A DNA stretch of 47,144 nt from assembly GCF_001642475.1 (NCBI RefSeq), contig NW_019174099.1:1-47144 (forward strand), read 5' to 3'. Positions 1 through 10,318 of the stretch are shown piece by piece. The position numbers and the translations under genes are program-made. Origin of the DNA: Fonsecaea monophora (Eukaryota > Ascomycota > Eurotiomycetes > Chaetothyriales > Herpotrichiellaceae). The notes under the pieces were generated by a model. It had not been told where the DNA came from and made no database searches. It saw nothing but the letters and a program-made list of their open reading frames with translations. Numbering within the stretch: the first letter of the stretch is position 1; every line of letters begins with the position of its first letter.

Positions 1-1019
1 TATCGGTTTTCAGTGCTGCACTTTTCTTTGTTTGTTGTTTTTGTTGTGTTAAGTTTACTGCATGCGTGGTGTTTTAAAGAGAGTTGTGCGTCGTCAGCGT
101 CAATTGTGTATAAGGGAAAGGACCTTAACCGCATTATGGAGAGCTAGAAGATGCGGGACCGGGATCTATTAGATGGCCTTCGTGTGGCATCGACGGGTGA
201 TTTCTACATGGGAAACTTAGCTAGGTCTAGTCGCCAAGCATTGTTGTCTGACAACTTGCATATATTCTCGCCCATTTAGTCGTGCCAAGAAAGACTAGGA
301 GTTAACATAAGTGGAGCCTGGTGGACCTTCCAATGGGACCTTACTTGCCCTCCTTATAGGGGCCGCGATACCAGATTCCCGGAGGATGGGTGCGTCAGCC
401 ACCGAGGTCATGGTAGGGACACTATTCGAACGTACCTCTTTTCACCCACGCGCCCGGAAACCAGAGCCGACTGAAGGATTCCCTAACACAGCTAAGTTGG
501 CACGCATTGTAGGTGTCTCGGGAATTCCACAGTCAGCCTCCCGTGTACTCGGTACCTCGTACATCTTTTTGATTTCAGTGCAAGTGGCGCGCATGTTCTC
601 CACCGTTTGGCTTAGCATTACTCTTGGCTTCTCTTGGTTTGTCATGACCTAGACCTCTAACGGCTGGAGCAGCTGTAACAGGGGGGTTTTTGCACTCGTG
701 GTTTAGTGGAGGTCCTAATTGCGGATGTAATCAATCCCAATGGATAGAAAGATATCGGGTTTTCTACCAGAGCCAGTGCGACTGAGGGGCTGAGGGCCAG
801 GTGGTTTATTCTATTCTCGCCCATGTGTGCTGGAAATAGTAATGGGTGCAACTGACAGGGATCCCGGAGCGAAGACCTCTTGCTGGACTCGATATGCGCA
901 CACATGCTGAGCCCGTATCAGGACGAGTATAATAGAGCCGCTCCGAGCTTTCTCATGCAACATGTCCATCTCTCTACACATCCATTGAAAACACTTTTCC
1001 CACGGTCGCATCAGAAGAT
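1..1019. other. No confident gene; leader of the next gene at its right end
   Basis: The first 60 bases are T-rich. I recognise no gene family here. On the minus strand one frame runs from an ATG at 645 to a TAG at 295-297 with a single internal TGA at 442-444; this could be a broken exon or chance (see findings). The last few hundred bases are probably promoter and 5' leader of the gene starting at 1020. Confidence 0.4.
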
Positions 1020-1933
1020 ATGGACCACGACCACGACCACGACCAGGGCCACGGGTATGACGACCACCATGACTGGCATGGAGGAGCTGGTGAGAACGGG
1101 GACGATGAGTACGGGATGAGTGGTGAGGGCGACGACCAGTATCCCACGTGGGACTCGGTCATGTCAGAGATACACGTCCACATCGAAACCTACGAACAGC
1201 ATCAAATGGACAACACTGGTACGTCGGCGTGATAATTCCCTTTTGAAGTATTCTACTCCGGCCTCACAAACTGACCTTTGTCAAACCTTTTGTCCTCTTG
1301 GTAGGCCCCGAAGAAGACAAGCAGAACAATATGCGCCGCACCCTGAAAGCCATCAAGCGACTTGCGAGACAACTGCGCGAGATGGACCCCACCAGCGAAG
1401 AGGCCCATGAGTATTACAAATTGACCAAGCGCGCGCACAGGGGCAGATATGCAGGCGAGCATGAGGACGAGGACGAGGAAGGAACAGGTGCAATGGAATA
1501 CAAATTCGAGATGATGGCAGAATCTGACGACGAGTCTGAAATGGACTCGGACTCGGACGCCGAAGAGGACGACCCTGAGAATGGCTGGGCTGATGATCCG
1601 GAGGAAGGCTGGGACCATCATCATGGTGAGGGTGAGGAAGGGTACGGTGGTGAGGGGGACCCTGAACAAGGGGGTGAATGGGGGAACGATTATCACCCTG
1701 GGGACGAGAACGGTTATGGCCACGGAGGCGACCACAACGGCAACGGCAACGGCCATGGCCATGGCCAGGGAGGTGACTACGAAGGCCATGATGATCAGTA
1801 TGGCGGGCAGGACCACGGCCACGGCCACGGTCACGACCAGCACCAATATGGTGACGGTGATGGCGGGTATCAGGGAGACGACAATGGCTATGACCAGCCA
1901 GAGTACTCGCCGCACCACCATGGCCATTGCTAG
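1020..1933 (+). CDS. His/Asp/Gly-rich protein of unknown function, two exons
   Basis: Exons 1020-1218 and 1305-1933 join across an 86-bp intron (donor GTACGT, acceptor TTGGTAG) to give 275 residues; the first ATG opens directly into a DHDHDHD run. The protein has three parts: an acidic, His-rich N-terminus (about residues 1-45); a central stretch of about 75 residues that looks helical and is less biased (around YPTWDSVMSEIHVHIETYEQ, then RRTLKAIKRLARQLREMDP); and a long tail of Asp/Glu/Gly/His with GHGHGQ and HGHGHGHDQ-like repeats ending in HHHGHC. There is no signal peptide or membrane segment. The His and acidic runs suggest divalent-metal binding, but that is inference from composition. 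I do not recognise the family. TAH18 follows in the same orientation 410 bp downstream. Exon joining keeps frame, so the gene model itself is fairly secure. Confidence 0.7.
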
Positions 1934-2343
1934 TGGCCTCGCAGTTCAAGTCGAGGAGGCACACTGGAGATGATACAGGCTGGTCGGCTGCATTTGGATT
2001 GGTTCACCGGCGCATGTTTGTAGATGATTGGAAGACGAGTTCTGCATGCAAGTACAAACTCCCCAACCTGAGGCATTGTGATTGAACTTGTTTTGTACTC
2101 ACTCGATGCCCACGCGGGCCGCTGGCCTGAGCCGCAGGCGGAGTCCCATATCGCCTTGGCACGCCAAGCCCGGCCATCGGAGGGAAAAAATGTCCCCCCA
2201 TGACAGAAGGTGGTAAGACTTTTTGTCATGACATGCTGTTCCACCACCAGGTCAAGTCTCTTGCCCGGACGATATTTTGCTTCCTCTCGCAGCTCGCCGG
2301 AGTTCCACAATGCTCGTCTCGAGCCGCATAGCTTTGGAGAAAG
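1934..2343. other. Intergenic region between tandem genes
   Basis: These 410 bases separate two plus-strand genes, so they should hold the 3' end of the first and the promoter of TAH18. I see no clear TATA box and no further coding sequence. Confidence 0.5.
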
Positions 2344-4281
2344 ATGACCGAACAAGGCCGCGACAGATCCGCCCTGGTCCTCTACGGGACAGAAACCGGC
2401 ACGGCGCAAGACCTGGCCGAAGAAGTCGGCCGCACCCTTGAGAGACTGCATTTCCGGACCGATGTTCTGGGGTTGGACGCCGCCACACACGGCCTTCTCC
2501 ACCAATACACCCTCACAGTCTTCGTCGTCGCCACCACGGGACAGGGTGACTTCCCCGAGAATGCTCGGCGGTTTTGGACCGGCCTCCTCCGCAAGAAACT
2601 CGCCGCCACCACGTTGGCTGGTGTTGACTATGCACTCGCAGGCCTGGGGGATACCTCGTACCCCAAGTTCAACTGGGCCGCGAGGAAGTTGGACAAGAGG
2701 CTTCGTCAACTGGGTGCTTCGCCACTCGTCGAGCCGTGCGAGGCCGATGAACAGGGCGACGAGGGCACCGATGGCGCCTTTCTGAGCTGGCTACAACTGT
2801 TTCGGGAGACTGTATTGAACACCTTCCCCCTCGCGGACGATCGGGACCCAATTCCCAACGATGTTCTTCTGCCGACTAAATGGCGCCTGGAACGGGTCTC
2901 CGAACACCCTGCTGGGTCTGGCGCCTCGCCAATCGCCGACAGCAACCATCGGCCTTCTTCAACCTCTACTGGGGACAACGCTCCTCCGAATTCCTTCTCC
3001 GTATCTTTGGAGTGTAACCAACGAGTCACCCCGCCAGATCACTGGCAAGATGTTCGGTTCATGAGTCTCAAAACCTCGGCAAAAATCCCTTACATGCCTG
3101 GTGACGCGCTCGCCATTTCCCCGCAGAATATCGCAGAGGACGTGGAATCTCTGATCACCCGCATGGGCTGGCAACGTGTCGCGGATGTGCCGATCCGCCT
3201 TGTGTCAACACGACGGCCGACTTCGGCCACCACTCTGGCCTCTCTGGCAGGCGATGCGATCTTCCGCCGCGCCCGTCTCACCCTCCGAGCCCTTCTGACC
3301 GAGTATCTGGACATCAACGCCATTCCCCGCCGGTCCTTCTTTGGCTGCATTGCAAACTACACCAGCAACGACATGCACAAGGAGCGACTTCTCGAATTTA
3401 CGGACCCGCAATACCTCGACGAGTACTACGACTACGCGACCCGTCCCAGGCGGAGTATCCTCGAGATCTTGCAGGAGTTCGACTCGGTGCACCTGCCTTG
3501 GGAGGAAGTCACCAGTATCTTCCCGGCAATGCGCCCGAGACAGTTCAGCATAGCGAGCGGTGGGCTGTTGAAGAGCACCGAGGACGGAGCGACCAAATTC
3601 GAACTGTTGGTCGCCATCGTCAAGTACAGGACCGTCATAAAACGCATCAGAGAGGGCGTGTGTACACGCTACCTGGCGCAATTGCCGGTGGGGACCACGC
3701 TGCAGGTCTCTCTGAAGACGGAAGGTCGGTTCTCCAGGGCAGGTGAGTCGGCCGACCAGAGCCACATCCTCGTCGGTGCCGGCACGGGCATCGCGCCTCT
3801 CCGGGCACTCATTCACGAAAAGGCCATGCAAGACCAGGTCTCGGGCCCGACGGCGCTCTTCTTTGGCTGCCGCAACGCGAGGTCAGACTATTTCTTTCGC
3901 GACGAGTGGACCGCGCTTCAGACAAAAGACCACCCAACTGCCCTGCTCGAAGTCATCACCGCCTTCTCCCGAGATCAGACGTCCAAGGTCTACGTCCAAG
4001 ACCGGATGCGCGAGCATAGCCGCTTGGTCTGCCAGTTTCTCAGGGACAAGGCCGCCACGGTCATCGTGTGCGGATCCTCCGGCCAGATGCCCAAGGCTGT
4101 CAGGCAGGCGTTGGTCGACGCTCTTGTCCAGCAGGGCAAGAGCACTGAGAACGAAGACAAGGCTGTGAGCGGACAAGGCATGGTTCCTGTCGAGGAGGAG
4201 CCGATACAGACCGAAGAGGACGCGGAGAAGTACCTCGCAAGATTGGAGAAGATGGGCAGATACAAACAGGAGACGTGGTAG
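2344..4281 (+). CDS. TAH18: NADPH-dependent diflavin oxidoreductase (TAH18/NDOR1 family)
   Basis: A single exon encodes 645 residues, close to the family length of about 600-625. The family passes electrons from NADPH through FAD and FMN to Dre2/anamorsin in early cytosolic iron-sulfur cluster assembly. An N-terminal flavodoxin domain (about 10-165) carries the FMN loops LVLYGTETGTAQ, TTGQGDFPENAR and GLGDTSYPKFNWAARKLDKR. A FAD-binding reductase domain follows, with the FAD motif RPRQFSIASG near residue 398. The NADPH-binding domain has VGAGTGIAPLRALI near 477, then FFGCRNARSDYFF and VIVCGSSGQMPKAVR. The C-terminus ends in an aromatic/Trp residue (RYKQETW), as is usual for flavin reductases that stack a terminal aromatic on FAD. 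The ATG at 2344 lies ten residues before the FMN motif. No disabling change is seen. Confidence 0.95.
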   Translation: MTEQGRDRSALVLYGTETGTAQDLAEEVGRTLERLHFRTDVLGLDAATHGLLHQYTLTVFVVATTGQGDFPENARRFWTGLLRKKLAATTLAGVDYALAGLGDTSYPKFNWAARKLDKRLRQLGASPLVEPCEADEQGDEGTDGAFLSWLQLFRETVLNTFPLADDRDPIPNDVLLPTKWRLERVSEHPAGSGASPIADSNHRPSSTSTGDNAPPNSFSVSLECNQRVTPPDHWQDVRFMSLKTSAKIPYMPGDALAISPQNIAEDVESLITRMGWQRVADVPIRLVSTRRPTSATTLASLAGDAIFRRARLTLRALLTEYLDINAIPRRSFFGCIANYTSNDMHKERLLEFTDPQYLDEYYDYATRPRRSILEILQEFDSVHLPWEEVTSIFPAMRPRQFSIASGGLLKSTEDGATKFELLVAIVKYRTVIKRIREGVCTRYLAQLPVGTTLQVSLKTEGRFSRAGESADQSHILVGAGTGIAPLRALIHEKAMQDQVSGPTALFFGCRNARSDYFFRDEWTALQTKDHPTALLEVITAFSRDQTSKVYVQDRMREHSRLVCQFLRDKAATVIVCGSSGQMPKAVRQALVDALVQQGKSTENEDKAVSGQGMVPVEEEPIQTEEDAEKYLARLEKMGRYKQETW

Positions 4282-4706
4282 CAGGGAATTCACGTCCTTC
4301 TTGTCCCATGTCTTATATTGGTAGAAGAGACTCGTCATCAAACATGGGGTCATTTCTGTTGGTCGAAGAGGTTTACAATTCCGTGCGGGAAGGTATATAT
4401 ATAGATATATTGCGGCTCAGGACAACCGTGGTCGTCCGACTCGTTGAATACAAGAGATGCTGCTGCGTACACTCCTCTCTCGAAGGAGTAAGTAACGTTC
4501 CTCCTCAATAGGTCGTCGTATCATGCCCGCTTTCATTAGGAAGCAGAGAAGCAACCAGATTTCCTTGATCACATTATCAATCAATTTTTCCCCAAAAAAT
4601 AAAAACAAGGAGCAGGATTCCCACACCAAGAAAGTCATTGCTCTCTCCAGGTCAGCTTGACAATCAATTTGTGTGAAAGAAAACATGGCAACAAAGTTTC
4701 CTCCAG
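4282..4706. other. Convergent 3' region between TAH18 and the amine oxidase
   Basis: The two genes converge here, so the interval should hold both 3' ends. It includes an AT-rich TATATATA run near 4395-4410 and an A/T-rich stretch near 4575-4610. No gene is supported. Confidence 0.5.
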
Positions 4707-6869
4707 CTAAACCCGCACGCTGGCCTTGTCCTTTTCACATGTACATCCGTTCTTGCCAGCGGCGACCTCGCTGGGCGTTCTGGCGTAGCTGGGTGGGACG
4801 TCGAGAGCCGGGTTGCGCACGAAGAAGTTGCGCGGTCGGAGGAGCAGCGTCATGGGCTCCGCGGGCATGACCGGGAAGTCCTCCGGGGCCGGGAAGTGGG
4901 TGATGCCAAAGGTGTGCCATAGTACAATGTCTTCATTGTCGATCTTGGCCGTCGGGTTCGCGGCGATCCACTGGGGCAGGCCCATTGACGGTTCGCCCGA
5001 GGTTTGCGGCACGTGGCGTCCGGCAGGGTGCACTTGGTCGTCAGAGTCTATTACCAGACAAGAATCGTTAGAAACCAATTACATATTTCGCACGATGTCA
5101 GGTATGATGTGAGTGAAGGGCAAAATGGAGGCGTTGGCCCAACGGGAGAGAAACTTACACTTCGTCACATGCACGGCGTGTCTCGAGAAGCCAGCCCTCT
5201 TCCACACCAGGGAGCCTTCCTTGGGCAGCAGCGTCGGTACCTCTCTGCTCACCAATTTGTACGACACAGGCTTCTTGGAATAGGGGTTCAGCTTGTTCTC
5301 GTTGCACATGTCCCAGGTCCGCGAGCTCGATCCATTGTAGTCCGCCATGGCCTCCTTGGGGTTTGTATACTTTGTCCGCTTGGCATAGAAGGCATTGCCG
5401 TAGAAATTTTCTGCAGAGCCTGGTTCACCGGCACCCTGGGCGGCGTCAACCTGGAATACCGTGTTGTTGGGCCCGTCGATGTTTGGGTCGACGCGCAGAC
5501 AGAACAAGTGTTGATGGTTGTGGGCATTGACACCCGGATACACTTCGGTGCCCCATCCCTTTGTGTCTTCACCGGGGTTCATCGCATAGGTGTTGAGAAT
5601 ACCGGTGAGTTTGATCTCGAGCTGGACGGTGCCGTCTTGGTGGAAGACCCAGTAGACGCAGTACTCGTAGTTTGCGGCGGTGAAGATGTGGGAGATGATC
5701 AGCTTGCGGGCACGAGTCACAACCACAGAGTCGTCTCTGAAGTCGGAGTGCTTGAAAAGAATGCCGTTGTCTTCTTCGTGGATGCAAATTGCGTTCTTGA
5801 TCGTTTGTGCCGCGCCAGCCTTGTTCACAAATTCGGCGTCCATGTAGTGAATACTGCCCTTGCAGTCACAACCCAAGCTGAGGGAGTTGGTCATGTATCC
5901 ACCACCGTACTCGCCCAAGTCAAAGGCGTGTTTGCGTTGATGCGGATGTTCGGGGTTACCGTAGGGGACAACCATTTCTGCAAGTGAAAGCCGGTAGAAA
6001 ATAGGCCGGGCCTTGTTCTCTACCTTGTCGAAAAAGGAGATGTTGTTGAGGACGATGCCCTCTCTGTAGTTGAAGCCCACATGGACGGACCAGTTCTGCC
6101 ATTCGATGATGCGGCCATTGATTTTGAAACTGACACCCTCGGGCTGGGTGATGTTGATCGGCTTGAGGTCTGTTCGGTAGCCACCGATCTCTTCGATCGA
6201 CTTGACATGGTAGTTGTTCGGTGGTGCCTTGCTCAGTGGTCGCCGAACCTTGGGCACGTCGATGTGGATGATCTTCTGCTTGTTTGAGTCGTAGATAGGG
6301 CAGAAATCTAGGGGGTAGGAGTACTGGGAGTCGTCGACATGTGGTCGGTAGTACATCAGTGCCTGCTGGAGTCTGACCGAGTTGCCGAATCTCTCGTCGT
6401 ATCCAATAGTCCAGGGATCACAGTAGACCTTGTGCATTTCCTCGGGCGGGATGCCAATGAGGCCGCACTGCTCAATGACACCGGGGTCTTTGCGTACGAC
6501 ATGCTCGACGATTTGAAGATCTTCCATGGTGATCAGGGGCTGCACATCGGGAGTGTGTTCCCATTTGATCACCTTGCGCTCTGTGAGGTCGACATGGCCG
6601 TCGAACACTTTGCCCTCGGGCGAAATGACCACAATATCGGCAATACGGTGTGGTTTGGGTGTGTGATCGGGATCAGCCAGCCATTTCAGCATCTGAGCCT
6701 TGGGTGGCTCCAACAGCGTGACGGCATTGTAGTACAGCTTGCCATACTGTGACCGAAGCAGGGACACGGCTGTCTCGATCTCAAGGGAGGAGAGCGGATC
6801 GAATGGATGGGGAGGAGCAACAGTGTTGGAGACCTGTTGGGCCAACTGCTTCACACGCTCAAGAACCAT
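4707..6869 (-). CDS. Copper amine oxidase (topaquinone-dependent primary amine oxidase)
   Basis: Exons 5159-6869 and 4707-5047 (minus strand) join over a 111-bp intron (donor GTAAGT, acceptor AATAG) to give 683 residues, typical of fungal peroxisomal enzymes. The family oxidises primary amines to aldehydes with release of ammonia and hydrogen peroxide. The topaquinone precursor is Tyr401 in FTAANYEYC, matching the N-Y-(D/E) signature. The probable catalytic base is Asp317 in HAFDLGEYGGG. The copper ligands come from the HNHQH segment (450-454) and the His in ITHFPAPEDFPVMP encoded by the second exon. The N-terminal part holds the N2/N3 domains (for example VEPPKAQ-like and KVIKWEHTPDV regions). 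The C-terminus ends ASVRV, which is not a canonical SKL peroxisomal signal, so the location is uncertain. All key residues are present. Confidence 0.95.
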
Positions 6870-7829
6870 GGCTGATGGTCTGAGGGTATTGATGGACTAG
6901 ACAGAAAGAGAACAGACAGCGCGATGCGACAAGAGCAGAAGTTGGGAAGAGAAAGGAGGGGAGAGCCTCAGGACCCAACAGATATATATGTGTTGTGTGC
7001 CCGTTGGCGGCGAACCTGACCTTCAACTCCTCACGATTGAAAAGGGCAATGCTATGCTCTAGCCGGTACCAACAACCCAGGCCTAAGCACCCAGAGCTCG
7101 CTGTCAAATGCATTATACCACGAACGATAAGCAGACAGTGGCCGATAAGGGTCTACGAGAACGTCTTGCTACTCGCCAGCTTCGCGGTCGCTTTCCTCTT
7201 TTCCGCATTTGAATCCGTCCCAACTTCTGACTGGCCTGGCAAAGTTTGCCATTTGCGGTTTAGATCTTACTCCACACTTGGGGATCAGAAAGAGAAGGCG
7301 ACCACGAGCAAGAGATATCTAGGGTTGTGCGGTGCTCAGCATTTCGGGTGATGGGAAATGGCTGATTTCTACATACACACAGAGGCTCGAGGACGCGGGA
7401 CGAGGAATGAGGCAACCCACAGCGGTCCGATGAGAAGAGCGCAGAGACAATGGGAAACAGCTCTCTGGCCGAGCAAACCCCTCGTACGTAGATCCAAGTC
7501 CTGCTATCTCAACGAAACCGGGTTGTTGACTGAAGCCTTTATGAGCAAGGCTGTACTATATTGGATACAAGGCTGCAAGTCCTTGCGAGAGACAGCCCTT
7601 AGAACAAACGTGAATGTGCCTGCGCTGTATCAACCAACCGCTCTCCAGCGTGGATTGCCTTTTTGCCAGTTCCCTCATCTTCGCTTTCTGCACATGGCCA
7701 CCCCAATTTTCTCATATGTACAATGACCGTTCACTTGGGCCACGCTCTTTTCTGTTGGGTGTGTCTCGGCTCACTCCAGCACTTGGTCGTGAGCAGAGAG
7801 AGAGAGAGTCGTTGTGCTGCCGAGGTCGT
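6870..7829. other. Promoter side of the amine oxidase and 3' side of the NDUFB3-like gene
   Basis: Both flanking genes are on the minus strand. The 960 bases should hold the amine oxidase promoter at the left and the 3' end of the NDUFB3-like gene at the right. Short open frames on the plus strand have no recognisable family and poor coding character. A short GA run lies near 7797-7808. Confidence 0.45.
6982..6989 (-). promoter_or_regulatory. Possible TATA element of the copper amine oxidase gene
   Basis: The sequence ATATATAT lies 113 bp upstream of the amine oxidase start codon on its strand. Position and composition fit a core promoter, but such AT runs are common, so the call is weak. 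Confidence 0.3.
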
Positions 7830-8145
7830 CTAGTGGTGTCCCGACTTTTCCTCATGGCCATGACCGTGCGACTCTTTCAGAAACAATTGTTCGAAGATAA
7901 CATAACCCGTGAACGCGACCACGGCGATTCCAAATCCGGGGAATGCTCCCTTAAACCGATTCCATCTCGAGAAAGGTCCGGTGTATCGCCATGCCTCACT
8001 AGACACTTGTCAGGTTTTGTTTCGCCATGATCTGTTGTCTTGCTTACTGTCTGCTCCATGGATCTCTTGCCCGCCACTCTTTACTTGTTGCTGCATCGGT
8101 AAAGGCTTTCATGCTGAAGCCGGTTGGGTTGCTCGGAGGCGCCAT
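7830..8145 (-). CDS. NADH:ubiquinone oxidoreductase B12 (NDUFB3-like) accessory subunit of complex I
   Basis: This small gene is easy to miss because neither exon is long. Exons 8048-8145 and 7998-7830 join over a 49-bp intron (donor GTAAGC, acceptor TCTAG) to give 88 residues from ATG 8145 to TAG 7830-7832. The N-terminus reads MAPPSNPTGFSMKAFTDA and then EWRARDPWSRHEAWRY across the splice, followed by TGPFSRWNRFKGAFPG, one membrane helix (GIAVVAFTGYVIFEQLFL) and a charged His-rich tail ending GHH. The EAWRYTG signature, the single helix and the tail match the NDUFB3/B12 family, a membrane-arm subunit of mitochondrial complex I. Joining is in frame and the length fits. It is divergent from CAF1, with 618 bp between the start codons. 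Confidence 0.9.
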
Positions 8146-8763
8146 GATGAATCGCGAGGCGAGGTTGATGTTGTAGGACTAGGAGCAGGCGGATGTTGGA
8201 GCTCCAGAGCCCACGCGGGAGTTGTGTCGAGGTGAGGCCGAGTTGGTATCTTGAGATGAGAGCTTGATGGTGGTACAAGATCTTCGGCCCAGGAAAGCAA
8301 TGGGCAGGTGATGACTGAAAGAGCTCTGTCGTTTGCGAATTATGTCTGACAGAAAATTTACCCGGCAATAGGCACTGTATCCACAGCCTTTTTTGGGCCA
8401 AGCATTGGAAAAGAGTCGTCAGACACGTGAGACTATTTGGCACTAGCGCAACTGTAGTCTATACTTCTCTCTACTACGGCCGCACATTCGTGCCTTTGAT
8501 GTCGCGCTCTGGGGCCAGACTTTGTCCCGCCGCATATTGGCCATCGAACTTGCACCGAGTCCTGCGCAAATCACAAACACCAAACCATGATCGCTCAACA
8601 ACCTTCTCTCTCGTAAAGCGGATGGCAGCCTCGACTTTTACACTCATGGGCCAGTCACCCGCTTCCCAATAACCAGCGCAACAGCAAATCCTCATACTCC
8701 CGCAATGAACACGTCTGAAATCACACCATCTCGTCCGCACTCTCGATTGCCTCTAACTCCATC
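8146..8763. other. Divergent promoter region between NDUFB3-like gene and CAF1
   Basis: The 618 bases separate two divergently transcribed start codons, so they should carry both promoters and 5' leaders. I see no strong TATA element. Open frames on either strand here lack family resemblance. Confidence 0.5.
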
Positions 8764-10318
8764 ATGGCTCCTCCACGTTATGGAAATCAGTCCATAAATG
8801 GACCTTATCATATCCAACAAAATCACCTTCAGTCCCACGCGTCCTCACATCAACATGGCGCCCTGCCGCCTCCCACTCACCTAGGCACCCCGTCCTTCGG
8901 TGCCGCTGGCTCCTCCAACGCCAGTCCGTTTGCTTTGACTGGCAATCTAAACAATGGCTTTGAGCGTGGCATGCTCGATGGCGGCCTTCTTCCTAGTCAA
9001 ATGGCTCAAATGGGATTCTCTAGAGGTGGTCCAGTGCAGGGTCACCAAGCCTACGACGGGCTCGGGGTTCCTCTGGAGAACAAGGACGATGCTAGGATCC
9101 GCAATGTCTGGAAGCATAACCTCAAGGAAGAGATGGCGACGCTGAGACAGCTAGTGGATATCTACCCGTACATTGCAATGGTAGGCGACTGTCTTTGGTC
9201 ACGGTCATCCCGTAACTGCGCTCACATGGATTGTTTAGGACACCGAATTCCCAGGTATTGTCGCGCGGCCCATCGGCCAGTTCACCACGAAGGCCGACTA
9301 TCACTATCAAACGCTACGGTGTAATGTTGATCTCCTCAAGATGATCCAGCTAGGAGTCACTCTTTTCAAGCCTGACGGTACCCTACCTCCGCCCGACGCC
9401 GCTCCTTCGCAGAAATCTCAGTTCCACCAAAACGTCCTTCCTACGCCTTGCACGTGGCAGTTTAACTTCAAGTTCTCTCTGGAGACTGATATGTATGCGA
9501 GAGAGTCGACACAAATGCTTTCAAAAGCTGGCATCGACTTTGAACGGCACGCGAAGCACGGCATCGATCCCAATGACTTTGGTGCTCTGTTGATCAGCTC
9601 TGGTCTGGTGCTGGATCCTGATGTCCATTGGATCTCTTTTCACTCAGGGTATGACTTTGGCTACCTTATGAAACTCATGATCTGCAAGCCCTTACCTGAA
9701 GACGAGGTCACGTTCCACAAGTATTTGGAGAAGTTCTTTCCCTCCCTGTTTGACATCAAATTCATCCTCAAACACGCCGGTGTTAAGGGACAGGTTAACA
9801 GCGGACAACCTCTCACCCAAGAAGCGGCGATGATGGTCCAGCGCATAATGACCAAGTCCGGTCTTCAAGACATTGCAGAAGAGCTGGCAGTGGCAAGGAT
9901 CGGACAAGCACATCAAGCGGGCTCGGACTCCTTGCTTACTGGGCAAGTGTACTTCAAGATGAAGGAGAAGATCTTCAACGGCACGATCGAGGAGGACAAG
10001 TACCGCTCACAGGTTTGGGGACTCAATGCGCAGATGCCAACAGGTGGAAATACTGCCGGTGGCGGCGGTGGTGCAGGAGGGGCCATTGGAGCAGCTCGCG
10101 ACTTCAACACCCCAAACATGAATGGCGCAACCTTTTACAACCAGAACGGAACACCGACAACCCCACAGACCGGTAACATCGGCATGGCAGGTGGACAGGG
10201 AGGAGGAGGACCTTCGTCGCACACGCCTGTCCCCTCCCATACTGGCAGTGCTGGGATGATGGGGTCCATGACACCAGGAGGATTTGGCAATTTCCAATAC
10301 CAAAAGGCGATGAGTTAG
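8764..10318 (+). CDS. POP2: CCR4-NOT deadenylase subunit CAF1/POP2 (DEDD ribonuclease)
   Basis: Exons 8764-9180 and 9239-10318 join over a 58-bp intron (donor GTAGGC, acceptor TTTAG) to give 498 residues. The enzyme shortens mRNA poly(A) tails as part of the cytoplasmic CCR4-NOT complex. A Gln/His/Gly-rich leader (1-105) precedes the RNase D-like fold (about 110-385). The DEDD residues are visible: Asp140 and Glu142 in MDTEFPG, immediately after the splice; Asp278 in HSGYDFGYLMKL; and Asp369 in AHQAGSDSLLTG, with His364 as the DEDD-h histidine. The tail is Gly/Asn/Thr/Pro-rich and ends GFGNFQYQKAMS. After the TAG stop the same frame stays open for 107 codons (see findings). The start ATG is the first in frame after the divergent promoter. 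Confidence 0.96.

Noticed and set aside
1253..1927. Antisense 224-codon frame full of Val/Ala/Leu that looks like a multi-helix membrane protein
   Set aside because: It is the complement of GAC, CAC and GGC codons of the His/Asp/Gly-rich gene, which read as GTC, GTG and GCC. The hydrophobicity is a by-product of that composition.
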